A stretch of 42,059 bases of DNA from Bradyrhizobium valentinum. Lineage in GTDB: Bacteria > Pseudomonadota > Alphaproteobacteria > Rhizobiales > Xanthobacteraceae. How positions within the stretch are numbered: position 1 is the first letter of the stretch; each line of letters opens with the position of its first letter. The notes beneath the pieces were generated by a model that was not told the DNA's origin, searched no databases, and worked only from the letters and a program-made list of their open reading frames with translations. This document shows positions 24,332 through 32,134 of this stretch, piece after piece. Location of the stretch: contig NZ_LLXX01000026.1 of the NCBI RefSeq assembly GCF_001440405.1, forward strand, positions 43,400-85,458. Reading direction: 5' to 3'. The translations under genes were made by a program, and so were the position numbers.

Positions 24332-25438
24332 TCAGACATGCGCCATCGCCTTCCGCTCCATCGCATAACGCACCAGCGCGGCGAACCGGTAGATGCCGTG
24401 CACGAACTTGCCGTAGGGCATGGTGACGAACAGCGAGAACACCACGCCGAGATGCAGTGCCAGCAGCGGACCCATCGCCGCCGTCTCGCGCAGCAGCAGC
24501 AGCGCCATGCCGGTCAGGCTGGTGAGAAACAACATCACGATGAACGCGACATCCATGCCGTAGCGCGCTTCATCGACCAGCACGGGATCGCGCTTCCATC
24601 GCTCAGCGAGCAAACCGATCGGCCCGATCAGCAGCCCGATGCCGCCGAGCGTGCCGAGCACGACAGGAATATCCCACCACGGGTAGGGCGCCTGCCGCGC
24701 CAGGAGATAGTGATAGAGCGTCGCGACGCAGGTCGAGGCGAAGCACAATGCAAAACCGTAGAAGGTCAGGTGATGATAGAGCCTGCGGCGGTCGGTCGGG
24801 CGGTCGTCCTCGTTGAAGCAGCCGACCCCGCCGCCGTCGAGATAGCGCAACTCGCCGGCATCGCGGATCGCTTGCAGCAGCGCGGCCATATCGGTCTTCA
24901 TGCCAACGGGCTCACCGATGTCGCGCCAGAACGCCCGCACCCCCATCACCAGCGCCACGATCGCGTAGAGAAATGCCGCGCCGAACAGCGCCGCCATCGC
25001 ATTATGCGGCATCAATTTGTAGAACGCGCCCGGGCCGGTATGGACGCCGAACAGCACTTGCCGGTCATGCAAAGCGGCAAAACCGAAAATGAACGCGGCG
25101 ACGCTGAGCGCGGCAACAAGGCTGATGACGAGCCCGTTGCGCGCGAAGGCGCCGGAGAAGGCGCGCGGCCACGCATAGGCCGCATAGGATTCGGCCCTCG
25201 CCACCGCCAGCGTTCTCGGCACATTGACGTTGAATTCATGCGGCGGCGAGAACTGGCAGTCGGTGTAGCAGGCGCCGCAGGAATGGCAGAGGTTGGCGAG
25301 ATAGTTGAGGTCGCCGTCGGAAAACGCGCGGCGCATTTCCATCGCCGGAAACACCGCGCAGAGGCCCTCGCAATAGCGGCAGGAATTGCAGACCGTCATC
25401 AGGCGGTCGGCCTCTTCCAGAATTCGCGTTCCGTGCAT
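24332..25438 (-). CDS. tcuB: Tricarballylate utilization 4Fe-4S/membrane protein TcuB
   Basis: 368 residues. The N-terminus has two 4Fe-4S motifs: CNSCRYCEGLC (Cys17, 20, 23 and 27) and CHSCGACYTDC (Cys51, 54, 57 and 61). A cytochrome b-like membrane part follows, with about six helices and several His residues. TcuB is known to re-oxidise the reduced flavin of TcuA and pass electrons into the respiratory chain. It is the last gene of a minus-strand unit tcuA - hydrolase - tcuB, 30 bp after the hydrolase. No tcuC transporter is present in the window. Confidence 0.9.
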   Translation of the reverse strand: MHGTRILEEADRLMTVCNSCRYCEGLCAVFPAMEMRRAFSDGDLNYLANLCHSCGACYTDCQFSPPHEFNVNVPRTLAVARAESYAAYAWPRAFSGAFARNGLVISLVAALSVAAFIFGFAALHDRQVLFGVHTGPGAFYKLMPHNAMAALFGAAFLYAIVALVMGVRAFWRDIGEPVGMKTDMAALLQAIRDAGELRYLDGGGVGCFNEDDRPTDRRRLYHHLTFYGFALCFASTCVATLYHYLLARQAPYPWWDIPVVLGTLGGIGLLIGPIGLLAERWKRDPVLVDEARYGMDVAFIVMLFLTSLTGMALLLLRETAAMGPLLALHLGVVFSLFVTMPYGKFVHGIYRFAALVRYAMERKAMAHV

Positions 25439-25468
25439 CCGTTGCTTCCTGCCCTCCGGCGAACCCGG

Positions 25469-26497
25469 TTACTTCGTCAGGCCCTTGCCCTCGAGCCACT
25501 TCTGGATCAGGGCCGCGACCTCGGCGTTGTTCTTGTCCATCATCACCATGTGCGAATTGCCCTTGATGCCGGCCTGCGGGAGGTCGACGACATCGACGCT
25601 GCCGCCAGCGGCCTTGATGGCGTCCGCAAAGGCGATGCCGTTGGCGCGGATTTTCGGCCAGCGCGAATCCTTCTCGATATAGTCGCCGTAGACGATCAGC
25701 GTCGGAATGTTTTTCAGGACATCGACCTTGGCCGGATCGCCGACCCCGGCGGGCTCGATCGCAATCAGCGCCTTGACCTTGTCCGGCCGCGCCTGCGCCA
25801 CCTTGAAGCCGAAACTGCCGGCCTGGCTGTGGAACAGGATGATGGACGGACCGACACGGTCGATCTCGGCGATATAGGCGGCGATGATCGCATCATCGGT
25901 GGTGGTCCAGCGCGGCACGTTCTGCTTGACGAAGTTCTCGTAGCCTTCGTTCGGAAACTGGCTGCCGGGCATCAGCTTCCGTTTGGCCGGATCCGGATTA
26001 TAGGAGCCAACGCCGTCGCCGATCCGAAAGCGCTCGAACGGATTGGCTGTCGTTAGGAATACCGGCTCGCTCTTGAAGATATCTGGATATTGCGCCCAGC
26101 CGGCGCGGCCGCGCTCGACCGCATCCGAATTGTAGACGGCCCAGCCTTTGCGCAGGAAGTAGTTCAGCCACCCTTCGCGTCCGTCCGGCGTCGTTTCGTA
26201 CGTGACGCCGGTGAGGCCGCCGCCATGCCACATCAGAAGCGGATAGGCGCCCTTCTCGTTGGCCGGCAGAAAGTACTGCACATACATCTGCTCGACCTGA
26301 TAGGTGCCGTTGGGATCGACCTTTGCGGGTACGCCGCCCGGCGTGAAGGTGACTTCCTTGACCGGCTTGCCGCTGATCTCAACCAGCCGCCCGCCGACAT
26401 GGAACGAGCCCATGTCGCGCAGCGCGATCGGCTCCGCCGCATTGGCCAGTGTCGCAGACATCAGAACTGCAACAGCAGGAACAATCGTTACGCGCAT
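25469..26497 (-). CDS. Exported alpha/beta hydrolase in the tcu unit
   Basis: 342 residues. The ATG at 26497 with GGGAGG upstream was chosen; the longer frame to 26617 is repeat sequence. A signal peptide ends near residue 20 (LANA-AEP). Alpha/beta-hydrolase features: oxyanion region LLMWHGGGLTG (88-98), nucleophile Ser224 in FHSQAGSFG, and a late His316 in GNSHMVM. The fold fits esterases and related hydrolases. Its place between tcuA and tcuB suggests it releases an acid taken up and oxidised by the pathway, but this is inference from context. Confidence 0.85.
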   Translation of the reverse strand: MRVTIVPAVAVLMSATLANAAEPIALRDMGSFHVGGRLVEISGKPVKEVTFTPGGVPAKVDPNGTYQVEQMYVQYFLPANEKGAYPLLMWHGGGLTGVTYETTPDGREGWLNYFLRKGWAVYNSDAVERGRAGWAQYPDIFKSEPVFLTTANPFERFRIGDGVGSYNPDPAKRKLMPGSQFPNEGYENFVKQNVPRWTTTDDAIIAAYIAEIDRVGPSIILFHSQAGSFGFKVAQARPDKVKALIAIEPAGVGDPAKVDVLKNIPTLIVYGDYIEKDSRWPKIRANGIAFADAIKAAGGSVDVVDLPQAGIKGNSHMVMMDKNNAEVAALIQKWLEGKGLTK

Positions 26498-26518
26498 CGT
26501 CAATCCTCCCTCTGGTTT

Positions 26519-26650
26519 CCCCCTCTCCCCGCCCTTTGCGGGGAGAGGGTCGGGGTGAGGGGCTCTCTCCACGCGCCGTGCTCGCGGAGAGAGCCCCTCA
26601 CCCGGATTGCTTTGCAATCCGACCTCTCCCCGCGAAGAGCGGGGCGAGGT
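26519..26650. repeat. Composite palindromic repeat between tcuA and the hydrolase gene
   Basis: It contains an exact 18-bp stem (GGGTGAGGGGCTCTCTCC at 26553-26570 against 26586-26603), a small hairpin GGATTG-CTTTG-CAATCC, and outer C/G-rich arms of the type seen at 9235-9340. It lies within a probable operon, 7 bp after the tcuA stop codon. Confidence 0.88.
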
Positions 26651-26656
26651 AACTCG

Positions 26657-28057
26657 TTAGTTCCTCGCATTCTTCGCCGCTTCCCGTCCCGCCACCCGTC
26701 CGAACACGCTGCCGATGGTCATGCCGATGCCGGCGGCATAACCCTTGCCGAGCACGTTGCCGGCCATGATCTCGCCGGCCGCGAACATGTTGGCGGAAGG
26801 CTTGCCGTCCTTCATCACCATGCGCGCCTGCCTGTTCACGCGGGTGCCGAGATAGGTGAATGTGATGCCGGGCCGGACCGGATAGGCAAGGTATGGTGGC
26901 GTCTCGATTTTGCGCGCCCAGTGCGTCTTGGGCGGCGTCAATCCCTCAGTGCGGCAATCGTCGAGGATGGTGTGATCGAAGGTGCCGGGCCGGACTGCGG
27001 CGTTGAAATCGGCGACGGTTTTTTCCAGCGCTGTCGGCTCGAGTCCGAGCTTGCCCGCGAGTTCGGCAAGTGTCGCGCCCGCGATCGGCGGAAATAGCGT
27101 CGGCATGAAGCTGGTCACCACTGTGGAATCGAAAATGATGTAGGCGATCTGGTCCGGCTGCACCGCCACCAGCCGGCCCCAGATCGCGTAGCGCTTCGGC
27201 CAGATGTCCTCGCCCTCGTCATAGAAGCGCTGGGCATGCTTGTTGACGACGATGCCGAACACCACCGAGTCGTGCCGCGTGATGATGCCGCCGTCGAATT
27301 TCGGCGCGCGGGCGTCGATTGCGACCGCATGGCACTGGGTGGGATCACCGATCTCCTGCACGCCCTTGTCCAGCAGCATTTTCAGGATCGAGCCGCGGTT
27401 ATAGGGCGTGCCGCGGATCAGGAAATTGTCGGCGGCATCGCCCCAATATTCCTTCAGCCATTCGATGTTGGCTTCAAAACCGCCGGCGGCCGCGACCAGT
27501 GCGGACGCGCGGATCTCACTCGCGCCATCGATCGGCTGCTTCAGCGTCGCGGAAAGAAACATGCCGTCCTCGATCTGGAGGTCGGTGACCTCAGCGTCGT
27601 AGGCGATCTCAACGCCGAGCTTTTCCGCCGTGAGATAGAGTGCGTTCAGCATCGCGCGCCCGCCGCCGAGGAAGAACGAATTAGTGCGGCCAAGACTCAG
27701 CGTGCCGCCGAGCGAAGGCTGCCAGCGCACGCCCTGCTCGACGATCCAGTTCAGGATGTCCTTGGACTCGGCGATCATGAACTTTGCCAGTTCCTCGTCG
27801 GTCTGCCCGCCGGTCAGGCGCAACAGATCGTCCCAGAATTCGTCTTCCGTGTAGGGACCGGTGAGAATGTCAGTAGCGGCATCGTGCGCGCAACGCATGT
27901 TGCGGGTATGACGGGTATTGCCGCCGCGATAGAATTTCGGCGCGCCTTCCAGGACCAGCACAGAGGCGCCGGCGCGGCGGGCGCTGATGGCGGCGCAGAG
28001 GGCGGCATTGCCGCCGCCGATCACCAGCACATCGAACTTCTTCTTCAAATCGGCCAT
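26657..28057 (-). CDS. tcuA: FAD-dependent tricarballylate dehydrogenase TcuA
   Basis: 466 residues. It has an N-terminal FAD-binding motif VIGGGNAALCAA (12-23), a succinate dehydrogenase/fumarate reductase-type flavoprotein body (GGNTRHTRNMR, GGGRAMLNALY) and the C-terminal FAD segment AAGEIMAGNVLGKGYAAGIG. The known enzyme oxidises tricarballylate to cis-aconitate, feeding the TCA cycle, and passes electrons to TcuB. TcuB is encoded two genes downstream. The family is close to other FAD-binding_2 enzymes, so the natural substrate could differ. The upstream region holds a perfect 9+3+9 dyad at 28196-28216. Confidence 0.88.
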   Translation of the reverse strand: MADLKKKFDVLVIGGGNAALCAAISARRAGASVLVLEGAPKFYRGGNTRHTRNMRCAHDAATDILTGPYTEDEFWDDLLRLTGGQTDEELAKFMIAESKDILNWIVEQGVRWQPSLGGTLSLGRTNSFFLGGGRAMLNALYLTAEKLGVEIAYDAEVTDLQIEDGMFLSATLKQPIDGASEIRASALVAAAGGFEANIEWLKEYWGDAADNFLIRGTPYNRGSILKMLLDKGVQEIGDPTQCHAVAIDARAPKFDGGIITRHDSVVFGIVVNKHAQRFYDEGEDIWPKRYAIWGRLVAVQPDQIAYIIFDSTVVTSFMPTLFPPIAGATLAELAGKLGLEPTALEKTVADFNAAVRPGTFDHTILDDCRTEGLTPPKTHWARKIETPPYLAYPVRPGITFTYLGTRVNRQARMVMKDGKPSANMFAAGEIMAGNVLGKGYAAGIGMTIGSVFGRVAGREAAKNARN

Positions 28058-28195
28058 GCGCTCTTGTTGTCGTTGTTGGCCTGGAAATCACACCGGCGCC
28101 CCGGCAGGCAAATCCATCCGCCCCGGCGTTTTTCTAGCCTGACAGAGCGACCGCGTCACGCGCGGCGTGCGCTCGCATCGGTGATCTGCGCAGCC

Positions 28196-28216
28196 GCATG
28201 CGACGATGTCGCATGC
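28196..28216. promoter_or_regulatory. Perfect dyad upstream of tcuA
   Basis: Arms GCATGCGAC (28196-28204) and GTCGCATGC (28208-28216) are exact reverse complements around a 3-bp spacer. The site lies 139-159 bp before the tcuA start and 22 bp past the LysR stop. No T-run follows on either strand, so an operator is more likely than a terminator. The binding protein is unknown. Confidence 0.45.
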
Positions 28217-28237
28217 AGCGCGCGAATATCCGCGCGG

Positions 28238-29137
28238 TCAGAGATGGTTCTGCACCGAGGCAAGCAGCCATTGCCGAAAGGCCGACAGTTTTGGCGGATC
28301 GGTTCGCCCCGAGGGCGAGACCAGATAGAAGCCGGCATCGACCGGCAGCGAGATCTTGAAGGGAACTACCAGCCGACTCTTGGCGATGTCCTCCTGCACA
28401 TAGGCGGTGCGTCCCATGGCGACGCCGACGCCGTCGATCGCGGCCTGCACGGTCATGAAGATCATGTCGAAGGTGACGCCCGGCTGTTTGGAAAAATCGG
28501 CCGGCAGTCCGGCCGCGGTCAGCCACAGCCGCCAGTCGTCGCTGTTGGCGTTGCTGGTATGCAGCAGCACGTGATCCCTGAGATCCTCGGGGCATTTCAG
28601 CGGCTTGTTACCCTTGAGCAGCGCGGGGCTGCACACCGGAAAGAGCTCGTCCGCCATCAGCCAGTCGGCGCGAACGCCCGGCCACTGGCCGCGGCCGTAG
28701 CGGATCGCGGCATCGACCTTGTCGCGCTGGAAGTCGACAAGGCTGGTCGAGGTGGTAATGCGCACGTCGATGCCGGGATGGGCTTCCTGAAACGAGGCGA
28801 GCCGCGGCAGCAGCCATTTGGCCGCTAGCGACGCCAGCGTCGAGACCGTCAGCACGTTGTCGTCGTCCTTGCGCAGCAGGCGGTCGGTCGCAAGGCGGAG
28901 ATCGTTGAAGGCGGCGCGGATTCCCGGCAGGTAGTCCTGCGCTTCCGCAGTCAGCGCCAGCGATCGGTTCTGGCGGATGAACAGGCGAACGCCGAGCTCT
29001 TCCTCCAGCCGCTTGATCTGGTGGCTGATCGCGGTCTGTGTGACGTTCAGCTCCGACGCCGCCTGCGTGAAGCTCAAATGCCGGGCGGCGGCCTCAAACG
29101 CGCGCAATCCATTCAGCGACGGCAGCCTGGCGGTCAT
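28238..29137 (-). CDS. LysR family transcriptional regulator, GcvA/AmpR-like
   Basis: 299 residues. It has an N-terminal winged helix-turn-helix (about 6-65: LNGLRAFEAAARHLSFTQAA, then VTQTAISHQIKRLEEELG) and an effector-binding domain (about 95-295). The N-terminus resembles the GcvA/AmpR subgroup. No glycine-cleavage genes are nearby. It lies upstream of tcuA on the same strand, 180 bp apart. LysR regulators (TcuR) control tcu genes in enteric bacteria, so control of the tcu unit is plausible but unproven. An ATGA-N7-TCAT dyad at 29156-29170 lies just before its start. Confidence 0.9.
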   Translation of the reverse strand: MTARLPSLNGLRAFEAAARHLSFTQAASELNVTQTAISHQIKRLEEELGVRLFIRQNRSLALTAEAQDYLPGIRAAFNDLRLATDRLLRKDDDNVLTVSTLASLAAKWLLPRLASFQEAHPGIDVRITTSTSLVDFQRDKVDAAIRYGRGQWPGVRADWLMADELFPVCSPALLKGNKPLKCPEDLRDHVLLHTSNANSDDWRLWLTAAGLPADFSKQPGVTFDMIFMTVQAAIDGVGVAMGRTAYVQEDIAKSRLVVPFKISLPVDAGFYLVSPSGRTDPPKLSAFRQWLLASVQNHL

Positions 29138-29155
29138 TCCGCGATCCCCAAATAC

Positions 29156-29170
29156 ATGAGTTTATATCAT
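29156..29170. promoter_or_regulatory. Possible LysR box (T-N11-A dyad)
   Basis: ATGAGTTTATATCAT contains T-N11-A with 4-bp arms ATGA/TCAT, 19 bp before the LysR start and in the region shared with the divergent DUF1127 gene. The motif is short and could be chance. Confidence 0.3.
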
Positions 29171-29252
29171 CCGAAACGGTACAAAGTGTCGTTTGTGGAA
29201 AGCCCGCGTAGGGCGGATATTCGCGGCAACAGATTAGCTACAGGAGCCGAAA

Positions 29253-29456
29253 ATGTCCACTTACACCCATGAATCGATGATAAATCATCATGAACCGGGG
29301 CTTTTGACCCAGTTGGCCGAGACCCTTCATGTCTGGCGGCAGCGCTACCGGTCGCGACGCGAGCTGGCGAGCTGGTCCGAGCGGGAGCTGCACGACATTG
29401 GCATCTCCTGGAGCGATGTCGCCTACGAAGTCGACAAACCGTTCTGGCGGGCTTGA
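29253..29456 (+). CDS. DUF1127 domain protein
   Basis: 67 residues with CAGGAG upstream. The C-terminal half has the DUF1127 pattern: a basic helix (WRQRYRSRRELASWSERELHD) followed by IGISWSDVAYEVDKPFW. Small DUF1127 proteins in alphaproteobacteria have been linked to RNA turnover and phosphate or carbon homeostasis. It diverges from the LysR gene and is followed 69 bp later by a GNAT gene on the same strand. Confidence 0.88.
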   Translation: MSTYTHESMINHHEPGLLTQLAETLHVWRQRYRSRRELASWSERELHDIGISWSDVAYEVDKPFWRA

Positions 29457-29525
29457 ATAGCAGCCGGGCTGGCGCCGCCCGATCACGGGGACGCCAGCAG
29501 ATTTTTTGCTCCGCGGGAGCGAGCG

Positions 29526-30158
29526 ATGACCATGATGCGGCTCGACGATCTCAGGCAACATTCCGACGTGCTGCGCGCGCGTAACGGCGAGATGCTGGCC
29601 GTACGCTTTGTCGAGCCGCGTGATGCGGATGCGCTGCAGAACTATTTCCGCTCGCTGTCGACGCGCTCCCGCTACAGCCGTTTCCTCGGCGCCGCCAGTG
29701 AGCTGCCGCCATCTGAGCTCGAGCGCTTCATCCATGTCGGCGAGGCCGATCGATTCAGCGTGGTCGCGACTATGCGGATTGACGGCCGCGAGACCATCGT
29801 CGGCGAGGCGCGCTATGCCTTTGACAGCGACACCGCCAGCATCGAGTTCGGCCTCTCGATCGACGACCGCTGGCAGGGCCAGGGCATCGGCAAGGCGCTC
29901 TTGAATAATCTCGAATGCCGTGCTGCTTCATTCGGCGCCGTGCGCCTGTTCGGCGACACGCTGCGCTCGAATGACGCAATGATCGCGCTCGCCCGCAAGT
30001 CGGGCTACGCCTTCACCAATACGCCCGGCGACTGGAAGCTGACGCGCTTCCAGAAAGAAATCCAAGAACAGCCCCACGTCGAACCGCAAGATATCCCCTG
30101 CGCCAGTTGGCGGCTTGCCGCCGTCTCTCCCAGCGCAATGTCCTCGCTTGCGGTCTGA
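29526..30158 (+). CDS. GNAT family N-acetyltransferase
   Basis: 210 residues with GGGAG before the ATG. It is a single GNAT domain (about 22-180) with the acetyl-CoA-binding motif A at QGQGIGKALL (117-126) and a preceding beta strand SIEFGLSIDDRW. It transfers an acetyl group from acetyl-CoA to an unknown amine or protein. The N-terminus (VEPRDADALQNYFRSLSTRSRYSRF) resembles the GNAT domain found in acyl-CoA synthetase-fused protein acetyltransferases. Residues after about 180 look disordered. A strong terminator follows. Confidence 0.85.
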   Translation: MTMMRLDDLRQHSDVLRARNGEMLAVRFVEPRDADALQNYFRSLSTRSRYSRFLGAASELPPSELERFIHVGEADRFSVVATMRIDGRETIVGEARYAFDSDTASIEFGLSIDDRWQGQGIGKALLNNLECRAASFGAVRLFGDTLRSNDAMIALARKSGYAFTNTPGDWKLTRFQKEIQEQPHVEPQDIPCASWRLAAVSPSAMSSLAV

Positions 30159-30164
30159 CGACTG

Positions 30165-30200
30165 AGCCCGGTTCTGGCCACACCAGAACCGGGCTATTTT
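30165..30200 (+). terminator. Rho-independent terminator after the GNAT gene
   Basis: A perfect 13-bp stem (AGCCCGGTTCTGG, loop CCACA, CCAGAACCGGGCT) is followed by ATTTT on the plus strand, 7 bp after the GNAT stop codon. The stem lies between convergent genes; the minus strand has no T-run after it. Confidence 0.88.
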
Positions 30201-30201
30201 C

Positions 30202-31032
30202 TCAATGGCCTGAAAATACCGGCTTGCGCTTGTCGATGAAGGCCTGCACGGCCTCCTGGTGATCCGCCGTCGTGGTCAGGCGGACCAGACGCTCGGCCTC
30301 GTGATCGCGGGCGGTGGCGAAGTCGAATTGCAGCGCCTCGTCGAGATTGTCCTTCATGTAGCGGAGCGCCAGCGTCGGCCCCTCCGCCATGGACTTGGCG
30401 AGCGCAAAGGCCTCGGCTTGCAGCTTCTCATCAGGTACCACGCGGTTGACGAGGCCGATCGCCTCGCACCTGGCCGCATCGACCTTCTCGGCGGTGAACA
30501 TCAGTTCGCGCGCCCGTGAGGTCCCGACCAGCCGCGTCAGCAGCCAGGCGATGCCGTAGTCGCCGGAGAGCGCCACGCGCAGATAGCCGGTAGAGATGAA
30601 CGCCGATTGCGCCGCGATTCTGATATCGCAGGCCATCGCGAGCGCGAGGCCTGCACCGACCGCGGGGCCAGGCAGCGCTGCAATGGTCGGCTTCCGCACC
30701 GAGGCCAGCGCGCCGGTCAGCAGCCGCTGCCGCTCCTGCAGATCGGCGACCTTCTCCTCATAGGACATTTCGAGCTTTTTCTTGTCGCGGTGCGCGCCCA
30801 TGCCCTTGACGTCGCCCCCGGCGCAGAATGCGGCGCCTGCGCCGGTGAGCAGCAGCACGCCGACATCGGGGTTCTCGCCGCAGGCCTTGATCATCGCGCG
30901 CAGCGCCGGCGTCAGCGTGTCCGACATCGCGTTGCGCACCTCGGGGCGGTTCAACGTGATGATGGCGACGCGGTCGCGGATCACACAAAGCAGTTCGCCG
31001 GTGCCGGTGTCGATTTTGGTTTCGGTGGTCAT
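30202..31032 (-). CDS. Enoyl-CoA hydratase/isomerase family protein
   Basis: 276 residues of crotonase fold. The oxyanion-hole segments are GAAFCAGGDVKGMG (about 66-79) and GPAVGAGLALAMACD (122-136). By hand alignment, both catalytic Glu residues of rat enoyl-CoA hydratase are absent (Ala/Leu near 130 and Tyr150). Asp158 in LSGDYGIAWLLTRLVG lines up with the catalytic Asp of PaaG-type isomerases. An isomerase role is therefore at least as likely as hydration. The gene is followed upstream (31056-31151) by a palindromic repeat separating it from an SDR gene on the same strand. Confidence 0.9.
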   Translation of the reverse strand: MTTETKIDTGTGELLCVIRDRVAIITLNRPEVRNAMSDTLTPALRAMIKACGENPDVGVLLLTGAGAAFCAGGDVKGMGAHRDKKKLEMSYEEKVADLQERQRLLTGALASVRKPTIAALPGPAVGAGLALAMACDIRIAAQSAFISTGYLRVALSGDYGIAWLLTRLVGTSRARELMFTAEKVDAARCEAIGLVNRVVPDEKLQAEAFALAKSMAEGPTLALRYMKDNLDEALQFDFATARDHEAERLVRLTTTADHQEAVQAFIDKRKPVFSGH

Positions 31033-31055
31033 GGTTCGCCCTGTAATTGATTTCT

Positions 31056-31151
31056 GTCATTCCGGGATGGTGCGCTAGCACCAGACCCGGAATCTCGAGA
31101 TTCTCAGGTGCGCAATTGCGCACCATAGTTCGCTTCGCGCCCCGGAATGAC
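31056..31151. repeat. Palindromic repeat between the SDR and enoyl-CoA hydratase genes
   Basis: Outer arms GTCATTCCGGG (31056-31066) and CCCGGAATGAC (31141-31151) enclose two more exact palindromes: GAATCTCGAGATTC (31090-31103) and GGTGCGCAATTGCGCACC (31107-31124). It is the same family as 35257-35348. Confidence 0.88.
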
Positions 31152-31161
31152 GGGCTTAGCT

Positions 31162-31863
31162 CTAAAACTTCTCCACCCAAGGACGCAGTTCGAGTTCCCA
31201 GCTCCAGGCGCTGCGCGGCTGCTGCAGCACGTTCCAGTAGCTCAATGCGATCGCATCGGGATCGAGCATCGAATCCGGTCTGTCGGCGGGTTCGGTGCGC
31301 GCGGCGCTGCGGATGCCGCCATCGATGACGAAATGCGCGACATGGATGCCTTGCGGCGACAATTCGCGCGCCATGCTCTGGGCAAGTCCGCGCAACGCGA
31401 ACTTGCCCATCGCGAACGGTGCCGATTGCGGATAGCCCTTGACGCTGGCGGAAGCGCCGGTGAACAGGATCGCGCCGTGCCTGCTCGGCAGCATGCGCTG
31501 CGCCGCCTGCTGCGCCACCAGAAAGCCGCCGAAGGCCGAAACGGCAATTGCCTGCGCAACATCCGCCGGCACGAGGTCGGTAAAGGCGCCGCGCGCCCGT
31601 CCGCTGGCGTTGTAGACGACGAGGTCGGGCGTGCCGATCTCGCGCTCCACCATGCCGAAGAGACGCTCGACCTCCTCGGCATCGGTGGCGTTGCAGGCAA
31701 AGGCGCGGGCGCCGGTTTCGGTGCAAAGCGCGCCAAGCTTCTCGATCTTGCGCGCGGCGAGCGCAACCTTGATGCCTTCGCGCGCGAACAGGCGCGCCAG
31801 CGATGCGCTCAATCCCTCGCCGACGCCGACGATCAGGGCAATCTTGTATTTCGGAATTTCCAT
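31162..31863 (-). CDS. Atypical short-chain dehydrogenase/reductase lacking the catalytic Tyr
   Basis: 233 residues with GGAGAG before the ATG. It has a Rossmann fold start ALIVGVGEGLSASLA, an incomplete TGxxxGxG motif, and a usual NAS (85-87) after strand 4. In the active site, Ser138 is kept (FTGASAS) and Lys154 is kept, but the Tyr of YxxxK is Phe150 (APFAMGK). The Asn helix position also looks altered (AVSAFGG). A known SDR subgroup (c10) has these same departures, so this is probably a genuine variant, not a mutation. Activity and substrate are uncertain. Confidence 0.85.
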   Translation of the reverse strand: MEIPKYKIALIVGVGEGLSASLARLFAREGIKVALAARKIEKLGALCTETGARAFACNATDAEEVERLFGMVEREIGTPDLVVYNASGRARGAFTDLVPADVAQAIAVSAFGGFLVAQQAAQRMLPSRHGAILFTGASASVKGYPQSAPFAMGKFALRGLAQSMARELSPQGIHVAHFVIDGGIRSAARTEPADRPDSMLDPDAIALSYWNVLQQPRSAWSWELELRPWVEKF

Positions 31864-31921
31864 GAGCGCTCTCCAGGGAAGGCCGGGATTTGGTATCTAG
31901 GCACACAATTCCGCCAGGCAA

Positions 31922-32134
31922 CCTGCCGGGGCGGGTAGGGCTATCGCATATGATGGCCCGAACTCACGATCGCTCAAGTCTCCGCATCGTCATGGCCGGG
32001 CTTGTCCCGGCCATCCACGTCTTTTCGCGCTGAGGCCAAGACGTGGATACCCGGGACAGGCCCGGGCATGACGAGTTTGTGGACACGCCGAACCACTACA
32101 ATGACCGCATATGCGATAGCCCTGCCGGGGCGGG
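31922..32134. mobile_element. MITE-like nested palindromic element with flanking direct repeats
   Basis: Terminal inverted repeats of 16 bp are exact: AGGGCTATCGCATATG at 31937-31952 and its complement at 32108-32123. The interior holds a second inverted pair around GTCATGGCCGGGC...CCCGGGCATGACGA with ACGTCTT/AAGACGT inside (about 31988-32072). Direct repeats CCTGCCGGGGCGGG lie at 31922-31935 and 32121-32134, the latter overlapping the right terminus. No protein is encoded. This layout suggests insertion of a small non-autonomous element. It lies directly beside a broken GST-like gene. Confidence 0.6.

Noticed and set aside
24206..26056. 616-codon open frame opposite tcuB and the hydrolase gene
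   Set aside because: It runs through a perfect inverted repeat and opposite two well-supported genes. The composition is that of a shadow frame.
26498..26617. N-terminal extension of the alpha/beta hydrolase
   Set aside because: The extension lies in a palindromic repeat. The internal ATG at 26497 has GGGAGG and a proper signal peptide.
30758..31921. 387-codon minus-strand frame crossing the SDR and enoyl-CoA hydratase genes
   Set aside because: It is out of frame with both genuine genes and is Arg-rich throughout.
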